From Diabrotica undecimpunctata (lineage: Eukaryota; Arthropoda; Insecta; Coleoptera; Chrysomelidae), in assembly GCF_040954645.1 (NCBI RefSeq), contig NC_092806.1, positions 114,744,458 to 114,808,457 on the forward strand: a DNA stretch of 64,000 nucleotides. The letters are read 5' to 3'. Shown here one piece after another: positions 31,671-44,669 of the stretch (position 1 is the stretch's first letter; each line of letters starts with the position of its first letter). The position numbers and the translations under genes are program-made. Below the pieces are notes generated by a model that made no database searches, had not been told where the DNA came from, and saw nothing but the letters and a program-made list of their open reading frames with translations.

Positions 31671-32285
31671 ATGCTACATAGGATGTTTTTTTCTGATATT
31701 GTTAATATAAATAACTTAACACCATTTTTTGCTAAATCTCAAAACATTGTATCTAACAATCAGAACATCTATTATCATTCACTACCTTTTATACCATCAT
31801 TAACAGCTAAATTAATACAAACACTAAAGGTTATCGACAATATAAAAATAGCAACAAAGAACATCAAAACTATTTCACCTTTATATTCCAAAACTAAATA
31901 TCCTATAGACAAATTTGAAAAAACGAATGTAGTATACAGCATTAGTTGTACTCAGTGTGAATCTGACTATGTATGTTGGTGAGACCGGAAGAAATCTTTC
32001 AAATCGCATTATTTCTCACAAAAGTGATTGCAGAATTAAAAAACCATCTTGTGCTTTGGCAGAGCATGTAATCGATAAAGACCATATTATGGATTTTGAT
32101 AACATTAAAATTTTATGTAGTGAAAGTAATAAATTCAAAAGGACTTTTTTGGAAATGGTTTGTATTAGCAAAAGTGATAATAGTTTAAACAAAAGATCAG
32201 AAATTCAAAACCTAAGCAAAATTATAATTATATTATTTCTTTATAATTTATATATAAAACTTGAAAAATATCACATTTTTATTTA
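31671..32285 (+). pseudogene. Penelope-like element C-terminus with GIY-YIG endonuclease
   Basis: Two overlapping frames (31671-31982 and 31957-32286) form one protein broken by a frameshift near 31970. The linker reads SLTAKLIQTLKVIDNIKIAT. The nuclease follows: KTNVVYSISCTQCESDYV, then ETGRNLSNRIISHKSDCR and ALAEHVIDKDH. This is the GIY-YIG-type domain with the Cys-rich insert found after the RT in Penelope-like elements. The RT itself is missing. It directly abuts the truncated 5' side of the BEL element (on the opposite strand). Confidence 0.75.
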
Positions 32286-32289
32286 ATTT

Positions 32290-33059
<770 letters not shown>

Positions 33060-33118
<59 letters not shown>
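33060..33118. repeat. (TA)n microsatellite
   Basis: About 59 bases of TA repeats on the other side of the LINE tail. Confidence 0.95.
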
Positions 33119-33123
<5 letters not shown>

Positions 33124-33192
33124 TTTTTATCACGAATTTCAAATCACCGTATTTGTATTTACCTCGCTAGTGATGAATTAGTAGAAACTGTC

Positions 33193-34080
33193 ATGAATGC
33201 TGACAACAGAAGAATAACTATCAATCAACAAATAATTTATACTCGACGCTTAATTACTCCAAATGAAATATTACTGATCTCTAATGTTTGCCCTAGTATT
33301 CCTCACACTTTCATAGAATCTGAACTTAAAAAGTTAGGCCTCAATTTATTAACTCCAATTAATTTTTTCGAATAGGTACAACAAACCCAAAATATAGACA
33401 TATGCTGAGCTTTCGAAGACATACATTTATCTCTTCTTTAGAAGCTACATTAATTCCTCCCTCAGTTGTCATAAACCAGGATCAAACATCTTATCGTATT
33501 TTCTTATCTTTAGAAAAACAGATGTGTTACTATTCTAAACAATCTGACCATTTTGTAGCAAATTGTCCATCCTGTACAAATCCAAATCAAAACTTAACAA
33601 CAACAGTGCTAACTACTACTATAAATACAGTAGTTAGTACTCTTCCACGTGACGTCCCGATCACATCAGCATCTTCAGCGCATTCCTTTTCCTTACAATC
33701 TTCGACTATACCTTATTCATTAACTACACCAATATTAACTGCATCCCAAATATCACCCTCAACATAATTCCCAAGTTCTCAAACTACATGCACAGATACA
33801 AATATAATAACTACCCGGTTATCAACACCACCTAATGTTTCACAACCTCATACATCAATCCCAAACTCTTCCTCAACACTTGCATGCCCTATCAATAGCA
33901 TATCAATAGATACCACTGATACACTTGAAATAACTAATACGCCTAGTAAAGAAGTAAACACAGCTAAGCGCAGTTTTGATGAAATTTTAACCTCACCTTT
34001 ACAAGAACCTAAAGAAAATTTTACAAAACCAATACAAAAACTTAAAAATCCAAAACTAATGATATACTAATGATATATAA
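33193..34080 (+). pseudogene. ORF1 of the I-type LINE
   Basis: Two frames (33193-33375, 33402-33767) and trailing text make one broken protein. TRRLITPNEILLISNVCPSI is followed by SFRRHTFISS, then a damaged zinc knuckle, CYYSKQSDHFVANC. Its second Cys is Ser here; the minus-strand sister copy (8807-9956) keeps CFLCKQSEHTADSC. A long Ser/Thr/Pro region follows. Dead copy. Confidence 0.7.
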
Positions 34081-34399
34081 CTTGATAATTCTGAGACTAT
34101 TGCTAACAGTTAAGGAAACCCGTAAAAGATTTTATTACTAATAACACCGATATTAAATTTTGAACAACTAACTGATTTTTTTGAAAAAGCTTTAGGATCT
34201 CCAGATAAATTGAGTCTATCTAAAACTTATACAGAAGACACATTAGGCTGACTTAATCTGTTAAAAGAAATCTATCCCCACATTATATAAAAAAAATTAA
34301 ATCCCGTTGTACTAAAATAATTAATTCAATTACTCGACAACTAAAACCTCAGCTCGATAGCGACTCCTCCATAGAACCTTCTACATAAGCTCACGTTCA

Positions 34400-35130
34400 A
34401 GTCTATTCTAACGTGGAATTTGAACGGTTATTATACCCGTTTAGAAATGTTACAATTAATAATTGCTCAAAATTCACCTTCTATAATTTGTCTACAAGAA
34501 ATTCATTTTAAAAATAACAAAATTCATAATTTAAGAAATTCTGCAAGCGTATCTAAAATTAGGCAAAATTAAGAACATGTCAGTGGTGGAGTTTAAATTT
34601 TTATCGAGAATTTCTATGAAAATTGCAGTATTCCTCTAATAACAAATCTAGAGGCTGTAGCGGTGTGCTTAGTAGGTCCACTAAAAGTTAACATCTGCAG
34701 TCTTTACATCGCTCCTAATTGTGTTCCAAGTATAGCAGACATTTCTAATCTTTTATGTCAGATTCCTACACCTCGAATTATACTAGGAGATTTTAATGCA
34801 CATAATTCATTATGGTGCTCAAAAAAATTGACAAAAATGGGAAGAAAAATAGACAATATCCTAAATAATCTCAATTTAAATCTACTTAATGACGGCAGGA
34901 ATATTCGATATAATACAGCAACAGGAGAGTTTTCAGCAATTGATTTGTCAATTTGTGAACCAAACTTGCAACCTAGTTTATTGTGGGACACTTTACCTGA
35001 TCTATATGGAAGTGATCACTTTCCTATCTTAGTTAACAATCTGTTGTGCCATAAGCACAATACACACATCACCAAATGGTACTTAAATAAAGCCAACTGG
35101 ACACTGTTCTCAACATTGATTTCTTCATGA
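34400..35130 (+). pseudogene. endonuclease domain of the I-type LINE
   Basis: IIAQNSPSIICLQEIHFKNN at about 34460-34520 holds the first conserved Glu. In the 155-codon frame at 34663-35130 come GPLKVNICSLYIAPN, PRIILGDFNAHNSLW and SDHFPILV. These are the expected motifs of an apurinic-like LINE endonuclease. It is interrupted by stops between 34560 and 34660. Confidence 0.75.
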
Positions 35131-35219
35131 GCTATGAATCTTAGAGAAATGTTAGACTCAGAACAAGATATTAACGAGAAAACATTATATTTGGCGAATT
35201 TTAACAGCAAATAAATCCA

Positions 35220-36708
35220 TTGAAAAAACAGCTTTTCATCCAAAACATTCACCTGTACCGTGGTGGAACGATGCGTGCAAACAGGAAAAAAGAGCTAAAT
35301 TTGGAATTTAAAAGAATAAGAGCTAAATGTAGATTTATTATTAAAAAAGCAAGCAAGTCACAACACTCTATAAAGTACTTAATAAACGACAATCAGACAT
35401 TTACGTCCGAATGCAATATATCTGAAATAATGGCAAATCAATATTGTACCGCTTCTAGTGATTCTAACTCCGTTAGAAATGCTAGTCCAGGACCAGATAA
35501 TATACCAGTGCTTTTTCTACAGAACCTACCACTAGTAGGCCAAAAACTATTATTGCAACTATTCAATTTTATATGGATCAATAAAGTATTCCCACACATA
35601 CAACACTCGTCAATCATAGTTCCAATACACAAACAAGGTAAACCTAAATTTGAAGCAGAATTCTATAGACCAATCTCTCTCACCAATGCAATGTGTATGT
35701 TGTTAGAAAAGATCATTGCCAATCGACTCATGTGGTATATTGAACATAAACATCTTATTATACCCGAACAAAGTGGATTAAGGAAAAATAGATCAACATT
35801 CTTCTTCTTCAAGTGCCGTCTCCATCAATGGAGGTTAGCGGTTATGGTGGCAAACGTTTGTCTATCTTCAGCTGTTCTTAAGAGTTCCTCAAATCCAAGT
35901 CCTGTCCAGTTTCTGATATTACGTAACCAGGACAATTTTTTTCTTCCAATTCCTCGCTTTCCTTCTATTTTGCCTTTTATTATCAACTGAGGGATGTAGT
36001 ATTTCTCGTTGCGCAACAAATGCCCTAAATAACTGGTTTTTCTTCTTTTGACTGTTCTCAATAGTTCTTTTTCTAAATTGAGTCTCGCTAGTACTTCTTC
36101 ATTTGTTTTTCGTGCTGTCCAAGGAATTTTTAAAATTCTACGGTACACCCACATTTCAAATGCCTCGATTCTATTCAGGCTCTTTAATTTTAAAGTCCAT
36201 ATCAACATTAGATAACTTAATATCATTGGAATCAGAAATTCCCGAAGCATCTATATGTAATCAAGAATGTTTTGCCATATTCTTTGATGTAAAAAAGGCT
36301 TTTGATACAGTATGGCGCTACGATATTTTAACTACTCTCCACAATTGTAAGATTCACGGTAACATGTTTGCTCTTATTTCAAACTTTCTACGGCAACGAT
36401 ATTTCCAAGTTCGAATCAATAACCATTTGTCTGATTCTAAATTACAGAAAAATGGAGTTACACAGGACTCGAATCTAAGCGTAGCACTATTTTTAATTTC
36501 TATTAATAATGTTGTATCGTACTGCAATGGCACAATTCAAACTGTTTTGTATGCTGATGATCTGGTAATTCTAACAAGAAATAAAAACATATTATCTGCT
36601 CATAATCGTATTGCTGCAGCTCTTAAGTCGATAGAATCGTGGTCTAACAATATTGGGCTCCAGTTTTCCACCACAAAAACAAAAGCTATACATTTTTCAC
36701 GAAAATAA
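35220..36708 (+). pseudogene. reverse transcriptase of the I-type LINE, interrupted
   Basis: Before the insertion: SPGPDNIPVLFLQNLPL, FYRPISLTNAMCMLLEKIIA and IPEQSGLRKNRST. After it: FAIFFDVKKAFDTVWRYDIL with the first Asp, GVTQDSNLSVALFLISIN where GxxQGSxLSP is expected, and TVLYADDLVILTRNK with the catalytic DD. Reading across the inserted LINE with one target copy removed keeps the frame. The GSxLSP region is damaged, so the RT could not work even without the insertion. Confidence 0.75.
35801..36200 (-). mobile_element. LINE 3' end with 9-bp TSD
   Basis: ATCAACATT at 35792-35800 and 36201-36209 flanks 400 bases of minus-strand LINE: LNRIEAFEMWVYRRILKIPW, KTSYLGHLLRNEKYYIPQLI and GRKKLSWLRNIRNW, ending in an AGAAGAAG tail at 35801. 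Same family as 48101-49722. The apparent minus-strand frame start at 36250 lies in I-type LINE sequence and is accidental. Confidence 0.85.
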
Positions 36709-36719
36709 AATCCACAAAA

Positions 36720-38159
36720 GCTCTCAAATCTATTTTTAAACAATTCTCCTATAGAATATACAAGAGAAATAAAATTCCTAAGGATGCAACTGGACTCAAA
36801 ATTATCCAGCCAAGCTGGACTAAACATTATAAAATCTGTATCACATAAAAATTGGGGAGCAGATTTTCCAACTAATAAATTTATATAGAGCTTTAAATAG
36901 ATCAAAACTGGACTACGGATGTGTTGTGTATAATACCGCAAACCAAGCATTGCTTAACACTTTGGATACTCTTCAGAGTTTAGCCATTAGACTTGCTCTA
37001 GGAGCATATTGCACCAGTCCTGTGGACAGTCTACTCTGTAAAGCTGGAAAGCCACCCTTAAACCTAAGAAGAAAATACTTAAGTCTATCGTATGTCTCGA
37101 GTATAAAATCTAACCCAAAAAATCCAGCTCTTTATCATGCTGTTGCTAACAGGTTCCAGGAGGTCTATCAAAAAAGAAATAGAGGTCCTGTACCTTTCTA
37201 TGAACGAGCTAATAGATACTTATTCGATTTTAATATTGAACTACCTCCCATTTATCCTATATGTGAAATAAATTTATGTTTTCCTTGGGTTGTTCCCTCT
37301 ACGCTTTGTAACCTTAAACTTACAGCATATAACGAAAATAACGTGATACCAATTTTTTTTAAAACTTACTTTCTCCATGTTCTCACACAGTACAAAAATT
37401 ACCATTTTATATACACGGACGCATCTAAGACCATAAATGGAGTAGGAGCATGCTTTGTGACATTCAATGAACATTCCATCTATAAATTTATAAATTGTCT
37501 CCTAAGACAAGTATTTTTACAGCAGAACTATTTGCCATCAATAAGGCCCTAACCTTTATTCTAGAAAATAACTTCCCAAATCTCTTATAATATCTGATTC
37601 ACTTAGTTGTCTAACATCAATTTCTCAGATTTATCCTTCTCATCCAACATTACAGCAGATTAAGTTAATTTTACACCGTATATATCAAAACAATTTGACA
37701 GTAGAGTTCCTCTGGGTACCGTCACACGTTGGAATAGATGGTAACGAAAAGGCAGATAGTCTAGCTAGGTCCACAGTAACCAATACAGCCGCATCAGTGG
37801 AAAATCTAACGGTGCATTTAGTTTGGCAAAACCAATGGAATAGAAGCACCACTAAATTGATAGAAATATAATCTTCCGTCCTTCCATGGAACTGCTGGCC
37901 TTCAAAGTGACAATATCAAGTCCTAATAACACGTCTCAGATTCGGACACACTTCTACAACACATGAATACTTGTTAAAGAAAGAAGAGGAACCAGTGTGT
38001 TTTGGTTGTGAATGTAAAGTGATAGTGAAGCACATTTTGATTGACTGTCCAATATACTCAGTTGAAAGACTATATCACCACATTCCAAAAACATTAAAAG
38101 AACTTTTAGGAGAATCTAAATACGATAGAATTCTTGAAAACTATAAACTTTTTCAATAA
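36720..38159 (+). pseudogene. RNase H and C-terminus of the I-type LINE
   Basis: The region after RT contains PPLNLRRKYLSLSYVSSIKS. An RNase H domain follows: HFIYTDASKTINGVGACFVT (first Asp), then AELFAINKALTFILENN with Glu, and ISDSLSCLTS with Asp. Its last motif is VEFLWVPSHVGIDGNEKADS (His and Asp). The last frame (37971-38159) ends with a Cys-His motif, CFGCECKVIVKHILIDC, typical of I-type LINE C-termini. Frames change near 37530 and 37590-37870. RNase H removes template RNA during second-strand synthesis. Confidence 0.75.
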
Positions 38160-38279
38160 AATTTAAATGTAATTAATATTTTGTATATGCCTATGTATGT
38201 CTTTATCATTTTTGTATTTTTCTTATGCTAATAACCGTAAGTGTTTGAAGCAAAATAAATAAAAAAAAAAACAAACAAA

Positions 38280-38730
38280 CCAGTGAATGTAGACCGTTAA
38301 CCTATAAAATCAAATGTTTTGGTGAGCAGAATTCACATACGTAAACAAACACTTATTAATATAGGCGTTCTATTTACTGTTACCAATACAATTTACATGT
38401 TTCAATGTTCTGGCCTCTTGTTAGGGGGGCTATGAATAAGTGAAACAACAATAACAATGCGAAGGTTCATTCGACGGGAAATTGGCAGCACCGCCTTCTC
38501 CTTCATCGCATGATTCATCTGGCCGAGCGGTAGTGGAACTACCTTCCCCCCTCTGTCTGACCCTTCTTCCGTGTTTGATGTAGTGGTGCCTGTGCAGTAG
38601 CACCAACTCAGGTCTGTTGTTTTGCGCTTGTTGTAGCCTGTTACTAAGTTTCCGTAGATGTGCTGTTAACAATTTTATCGGATCCAATCTTCCACTCAAT
38701 CTCAAACCAAAGACTCAGACCCTCATCATA
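38280..38730. other. unassigned, moderately GC-rich patch
   Basis: 38400-38690 is richer in GC than its flanks. A 91-codon minus-strand frame (38430-38705) is open but not recognised. TGGCCGAGCGGTAGTGG at 38520-38536 resembles a tRNA A-box, but no B-box follows, so no tRNA is called. Confidence 0.35.
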
Positions 38731-38734
38731 CGAA

Positions 38735-39390
38735 AGCCTTTTTTTCTTACATTAAAGGTGTCACTGGTAAAATCGATAAAATTCTTAAATCAAGAGGAAT
38801 AAAAACAATATTTACACCCCAACAAAAACTTTTACCCCTTGTCCGATCAATCAAAGACAACATTCTAAATAAACAACAAGGAGTTTATGAAATTTCTTGT
38901 GCAGACTGCCTGCAATCTTATAAACCGAACAAATCGTTAAAATCCCAAATGGGATTTATGAACGTTCCATTTCTGTTCGCAATTCCGATTCAATTTCAGC
39001 TCTGGTTCAACACCATCTTCATACAGGTCAAAAATTAATTTTAAAAACCCCAGAATCATAGTTCCCATCCGATTCTATAAAGCAAGAATTATCCGAGAGG
39101 CCATAGAAATTGAACAAAGGCTAAATAGTTTCAATAAAAGAGATGATGGCATACGGTTACCTTTGACACGGAGATATTTCACAAAGAAAATATCGCCCGC
39201 TCCAGCCATCAATCAAAATCCTACTGTCAGGAATATTTGCGCCAACCACCGCGCCAATCCTTACGCTAACCCCCACGTCAACCATCACCCAAACCATTTC
39301 CCAATCGACGATATAAATAAATTGTCCGCTATTCCCAGTAGAGTAGTGTCTGAGGGCTCGGGAGACTTATGGAAATTATGTAAATAATAT
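38735..39390 (+). pseudogene. second Penelope-like C-terminus
   Basis: The protein text runs YIKGVTGKIDKILKSRGIKT, then IFTPQQKLLPLVRSIKDNIL and GVYEISCADCLQSY, the start of the GIY-YIG nuclease. After frame changes it continues ISVRNSDSISALVQHH, then IVPIRFYKARIIREAIEIEQ and RLPLTRRYFTKKIS. The order and the Cys-x2-Cys after the GVYEI strand are typical of Penelope-like elements. A Pro/Asn/His-rich tail ends at 39387. This copy is a different lineage from the one at 31671. The RT is missing. Confidence 0.75.
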
Positions 39391-39433
39391 TTCTTGGAAT
39401 ATATTATATAAATATATAATATATTATATATTT

Positions 39434-41030
39434 ATAGACAACTATACAAAGAACAGCAATGTAACCGGAGTGAATCATTACCAAAGATAATCAATCAGGG
39501 ATCTGAAATTTTATCGGACGTAACACCCAATGAAGTTTGAAGGTCAGTACAAGAAATGAAAAACAATAAGTCCTCCGGAGGCGATGAAATAGTGGCAGAT
39601 GCCTTGAAAGTGGCTGGAAAAAGATTATGGCAGGTCCTTGCCAAACTATTCACTAGATGTTTGCAGGAAGCAATAACACCAACCCAGTGGTATAACGCAG
39701 AAATTATCATACTTCATAAAAAGGGGATGCTACCGACCTCAGGAATTACAGGCCCATAAGTCTACTTTCACATATTTATAAACTATTTACAAAAATAATT
39801 ACGAAACGACTAGAAAATAAATTGGAAGTTTATCAGCCCATAGAACAGGCCTTTTAGAAAAGGCTATGGAACAAACGATCACCTACTGGTAATAAAAAAA
39901 TCTTATAGAAAAATGCACTGAATATAATAAACCACTAGCTTTAATATTTGTCGACTATGAAAAGGCATTCGACACCGTAAATCAACAAAAAATGTTGAAA
40001 GCCTTGACAGAATGCCGAAGTGACTATCGGTATATAAATATAATTAAACACATATACCAAAACGCAACAGCCAGTGTTAGAGTGGGTGATCGTCAAAACC
40101 AGAAATTCCCGATACAACGTGGAGTACAGCAGGGGGACACCATATCGCCGAAACTGTTCACTACGCTTTTGGAATATATATGTAAAAGGGCAAAACTGAC
40201 CGACAAGGGCATAAACATAAACGGAGAAAAGCTTAGCCATCTAAGGTTTGCAGATGATATTGTACTAATAGCTGATAGGATAGATGAGGCCAAAGAACTT
40301 TTAAATCAGCTCTATCTTTCCTAGCTAGAAGGGGGATTGAAAATAAATATATCTAAAACCCAGATGATGACAAATATTGTAGTCAGCGAAGATATATGCG
40401 TAGGAACAAGATCCATAGATCAGGTAATGGCCTATAAATACCTAGGTCATGAGATTCACATAGGAAAAGATAACCAAACCGTTGAGCTTCTCCGTCGTAT
40501 AAGACTGACTTGGGCAGCCTTCGGCAAGCTGAACCATATTTTCAAATCGTCTGATATACCAATATGCCTTCAAAGAAAAACGTTTAATCAGTGTGTTTTG
40601 CCAGTGTTAACTTACGGTGCGGAAACGTTGACCATGACAAGGAAAATAGTTCAAAAGATCCGTATGTGTCAAAGGGCGATGGAGCGTGTTATGTTGGGCG
40701 TTTCTCTACGAGACAAGATCCCAAATCGCCAGCTACGACAAAGAACAGGAGTGGCTGATGCAGTAGAGAGAGTAGCAACACTGAAATGGAACTGGGCAGG
40801 TCACGTGGCTCGAATGACAGATAATAGATGGACAAAGCGGATACTGGAATGGAGACCAAGAGATGATGCCTACCAAAGCAGAGGTCGTCCACCAACACGT
40901 TGGACTGACGATCTAAAACGTTGTCATATGAATTGGATGCAAGAGGCACAAGATCGCAATAGATGGAAAATTATGATGGAGATCTATGTCCAGCAGTGGA
41001 TAAGCGAAGATTGATTGATGATTATATAAA
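39434..41030 (+). pseudogene. RTE-type LINE, 5'-truncated
   Basis: RT and C-terminus in several frames: MKNNKSSGGDEIVADALKVA at 39556, then [40 protein letters not shown] with the first Asp, GVQQGDTISPKLFT and RFADDIVLIADRIDEAKELL with the DD. A stop at 40322-40324 and a frame break near 39740 inactivate it. The last frame (40337-41014) contains LPVLTYGAETLTMTRK, LKWNWAGHVARMTDNRW and RGRPPTRWTDDLKR. A GATTGATTGATGAT tail near 41012 is the usual RTE end. No endonuclease remains. The fragment at 51668 is the same group. Confidence 0.8.
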
Positions 41031-41840
41031 GGGTCTTATTTATAAGGTAATACAATTTTAAAGAATTTACCAAAGTGTGAATTTTTGAGAAAAAATATGA
41101 TACAGTGCCTTAAAAATATGTATTTACAAATCTTAATTTTTTTTATTACAATATTTGCATATACACCAAAATACTCTACAAGCAATGAAGTAATTAGCAA
41201 ATTTGTTGATAGTGATATCTTGCCTTAGTGGCAGTTTGCCAGTATTCATCTAATAAGGAATAGATCTTATATCTAGCGTATCTAGTTTTTTTCAGTCTTT
41301 TTTCTATTACTTGTTGATTGGAAGGTTTTGTGACAAGTTGATTGGTATTATAAAAATAAAATTAATGTGGTTAATAAAAAGCGAGATATCTGGTTAAAAT
41401 GCATAAACTACTTCTCATAAACTGAACAGTAATATGCTAGAAAACTTAGTTATCGTATTATTAACAAGGTAACAAATACCTCTTACCTTATCTCTTATCA
41501 AAGACATAGTACTGATAATACAGCAGTAGGTTTCAATTGCTTCCGATAGGATCCATATATAAGATAATAAAACATAACTTAAGTTGTGCAACCTTATGTT
41601 ATTATTTAAAATATATAGCTGTTAAAATTTAGTTCTGAAACATTCCCAATATAAATGTTTATGCCTACTTTTCTAAGTAATCAACCATTAAAATGTTCAC
41701 TACATAATTTGGATAATTTGATCGATTTGAAGTGTTTTCTTCTGGTCGAAATGCGATCTAAAATGTTACCAACCCAAGTTTAGATAAAATTAGTATCTAC
41801 ACAATAGCGCAAACATGAAGAATGTTTTAAATGAGAGGAA
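41030..41840. other. AT-rich spacer
   Basis: Between the RTE LINE and the BEL LTR. No genes or repeats recognised. Confidence 0.45.
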
Positions 41841-41841
41841 G

Positions 41842-42481
41842 TATATAACAAAGGTTGAGGTATACAAAAATGAGAGCTTCTACCTGTAATAAAGAAATGT
41901 CTTAAACATACGCTATCGAAAGGTACGAAAGATTTATTAAAGAGGGAGATAATTACAAACAACATAAATAAAATCAATACAAATGGTATAAAAATCAAAA
42001 TGCCTAGAACTAAATACCACTTACTAATTAATACAAGTCTTTCGAATGTACACGTACGATATTGTTCATCCAAGTCACTGTCACGGAGATCCTGAATGTA
42101 GAAATGTGGAGATGTGGCAACCATGTGTGTCTAGGGCTAGAAAGAGAACTATGCGAAAATTTCTAATACTTACTGGCTGGCACAAAAAGGGCACTACTAA
42201 CGTATAATGGATTGCTCTTATATCAAAAGCGTAACAAATATTGAGTGCACATAAATGGGTGTGGAATAAATCATTGACGGATTTTTTAAAGGCTTCTGCA
42301 AACAGAGATATTGCATCGTGCCCTACTAGTTTCGCTCTAGTCGTAGGCGGGTGCCTGTTGTTTCGGGCAGTCTTTTTTGGAACTAGATATGTCTTACGCA
42401 CACAAAACACTAACTACTGCTGCCATTTAAATATTTACACTGTTGGAAATGTTGGTATATTATTCGATTTATTCGAACATA
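41842..42481 (-). repeat. 3' LTR of the second BEL/Pao element
   Basis: About 600 bases that match 53203-53890 imperfectly in the same orientation (for example CTTTCGAATGTRYACGT and GTCTTTTTTGGAACTAGATAT shared). On the minus strand it begins near 42481 with TGTTCGAATA after a purine-rich CCCCTTTAGGGGACG stretch. Matching small open frames in both LTRs are by-products of that repeat. Confidence 0.65.
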
Positions 42482-42879
42482 CTACGTCCCCTAAAGGGGT
42501 CCAAAACATTACAAAGGGAAAAGAAAAGAAAGTAAATTATATTAGCTAGGGTTAGGAAGTTAATTTACTTGCCTGATGGATCTAAGATAAGTTGTTGTCT
42601 TTGTCTGAAGTAGAAGAGTCCGAACCAAACCATCATTGCTCGCCATTAGCTCTACGACTCTTGTTAGCTCCTGCTTTAGTGGGAGTAGGTGGCGGTCTAA
42701 GTACTATATTATTGACTTGTATGGGACTTTGGGTGACATTATAGCACTTTGGATTGAGATTGTAGGGTTTGAAGGAATGGAAGACTCCATTTTTTCCAGA
42801 ATAATAATTGCGTTTGAGACAATTGGTGGTAGAGGATCAATCTATTATCTGCGACTCCAAAATGTTACTAGACTGCAAA

Positions 42880-43620
42880 GGAGCTAATTGAGATAAGCCA
42901 ACCAGAAAATTGTCATGGCTAATAAAAAAGAAAGATCTTCCGAGCATTTAGATGTCCTAAATAGTAGTCTAGAGTTAAGAATCACCTCAATTTGGAACAG
43001 TATTGTATTGAAGGATTCGTAAGTAAGCACTTCGTTTCCGATCACAAGACGAAGGTGAAACTAAGCTGACTGCATGTTTCTTTCATGTATTTCTATGCTT
43101 ACAGGATTTAGAGGAATAGTGAACTTGAAAGTGATTGGGTTCTTAGCCACAAAGTATTTAATGGATGCAGTGTGATCTTCATTCATAAAAAATTATAGAG
43201 TTCATGGAGTTTGTTTTTTGTTCCTTAAAATTGGTCGAATTGTCAGAAAAGATACGTGATAAAATTGACCTGCTTGCTATATATCTTTTTAGTGTCAACA
43301 TGTAGGCCTGACTAGTGAGGTCAGTTACCAGCTCAAGATGACAACACTTAGTGATGGTGCAAATCAAAAATGCTACGCTTTATAGGTAGGAGATCTACGG
43401 AGATGAAATTATTTTGACTTAAAATATCTAGCATAGTACACTGAGACAAATCGAAAGGGTCTTGTGCCTGTAACACGGTAAAAGTGAAGATCAGACATAA
43501 ACTGAGTGATTGATTTTGCTTTAAACCTGTGACCAGGCGTCTGACATGAGACAGATACACTTGTGGGCCACTGTATAGGAAGACGTGGATTTGATACATC
43601 ATCAAAGATACAATTCAATT
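42880..43620 (-). pseudogene. BEL/Pao integrase relic
   Basis: SITQFMSDLHFYRVTGTRPF in the 43618-43409 frame precedes the core. TKCCHLELVTDLTSQAYMLT, TLKRYIASRSILSRI and FSDNSTNFKEQK (second catalytic Asp) lie at 43360-43190. Farther down, VIGNEVLTYESFNTILFQIE and VILNSRLL stand for the VQIEAVLNSRPL block after the last Glu. RNase H and most of the stretch between RT and integrase are deleted. Confidence 0.7.
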
Positions 43621-43863
43621 CTTACTAGGAAGAATTATGGGATGTTTTTCATTGTAAGAGAGATGAGGAGCGTTGGAAAGTCTACTTCCAACCCGTAACC
43701 TGGAATACTTCTGATCTAAGAAATGATTTAGTTCTCTAAGCAATTTGTTCGAGAGATTTTCCACAATTTAGTTCTGATAGTTTCGTGTAAGCTGTTTTCT
43801 AGTAAGCTTTAATGCATTGCATGGCATCTCTAGTGAGTTGCGTCAGAGAAAATTAAGTAGGTG

Positions 43864-44516
43864 TCACTCGGAACTGTCAACGCATATCCGCATATACATG
43901 GATTTTATATCTGCTATTAAAACTTGAGTAAACGTACGAAATCTTAAAAGAATATCAATAAAACGAAGTTGAGTTAAAAATTCTTTATTTATTTGATCAT
44001 TAAGGTAACCTAAAGCAGTTTTATTATTCGGATCAAATACTAGCCGTAGATACATTTGAACTAGAGTCATTTTTTTGACTGGGAAAGTATGGTAGATAAT
44101 AATTTATCCCCTTTTCTGCAGTTAGAGGCTTTAAGGGTATTCTTTTATTCTGGTCATAAGTGGATCATTGTGTGGTTTCCTCTCTAATTAGAGAAAACGA
44201 GCCTTAGCTGCTGGTAAAAAGCCTGATAAGTTAATATCACTAATAGGACGATTGAAATTCATAGAGACCTTTTATCCAAATTGTGTACGGTCTTTAAAAA
44301 CTGAGTTTCTCTGCGGTGTTTCGTATCTACAGAATCATGAATCTGTGGAAGTTGATCAAACTCCCACAATCTTTGCACTGGTCTACCTAATACTTCATTA
44401 AACGAGAGAGGGTGTCAGAAATATTATTGGTATGATATGTGACTAAATTATTGAGATATGTGAAGTAATTATATCCTTCACTAATAGCTGAACTTGGAAC
44501 TCTATCGAAGATTATG
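43864..44516 (-). pseudogene. BEL/Pao reverse transcriptase relic
   Basis: LRLVFDPNNKTALGYLNDQI, then FIDILLRFRTFTQVLIADIK and SMYMRICVDSS match the first RT blocks of BEL/Pao. Upstream, to 44516, are damaged pieces of the segment before RT. The YVDD block is gone. The DNA transposon at 44517 cuts it off from the gag side. Confidence 0.65.
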
Positions 44517-44669
44517 TCGACCCATGCAACGAAAACTAGTGTAACTCACTTTTGGTTGAACTGGGATAATCGAGTTTGAAAATTTTTCGCAAAGATTTCG
44601 CTCTAAGAAATGGCGTTATTTTTGGAAGAAATACGTCTTACGTAAAGAAAAGAAAGAAAACGTTTTTGT

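Larger units (their letters stand above)
33170..38275 (+). mobile_element. nearly complete I-type LINE with RNase H, broken
   Basis: Order on the plus strand: ORF1 (33193-34080), endonuclease (34400-35130), reverse transcriptase (35220-36708), RNase H and C-terminal zinc motif (36926-38159), then an A-rich 3' end at 38255-38275. The presence of RNase H after RT fits the I group. Many stops and frameshifts, plus a 400-bp LINE insertion at 35801-36200. The left limit is fuzzy because it meets the TA repeat. Confidence 0.8.

Noticed and set aside
38520..38560. tRNA-like A-box
   Set aside because: No B-box and no cloverleaf could be drawn.
42081..42410. 109-codon minus frame resembling 53479-53811
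   Set aside because: The two frames look alike because they lie in the two LTRs of one BEL/Pao element; no coding evidence beyond that.
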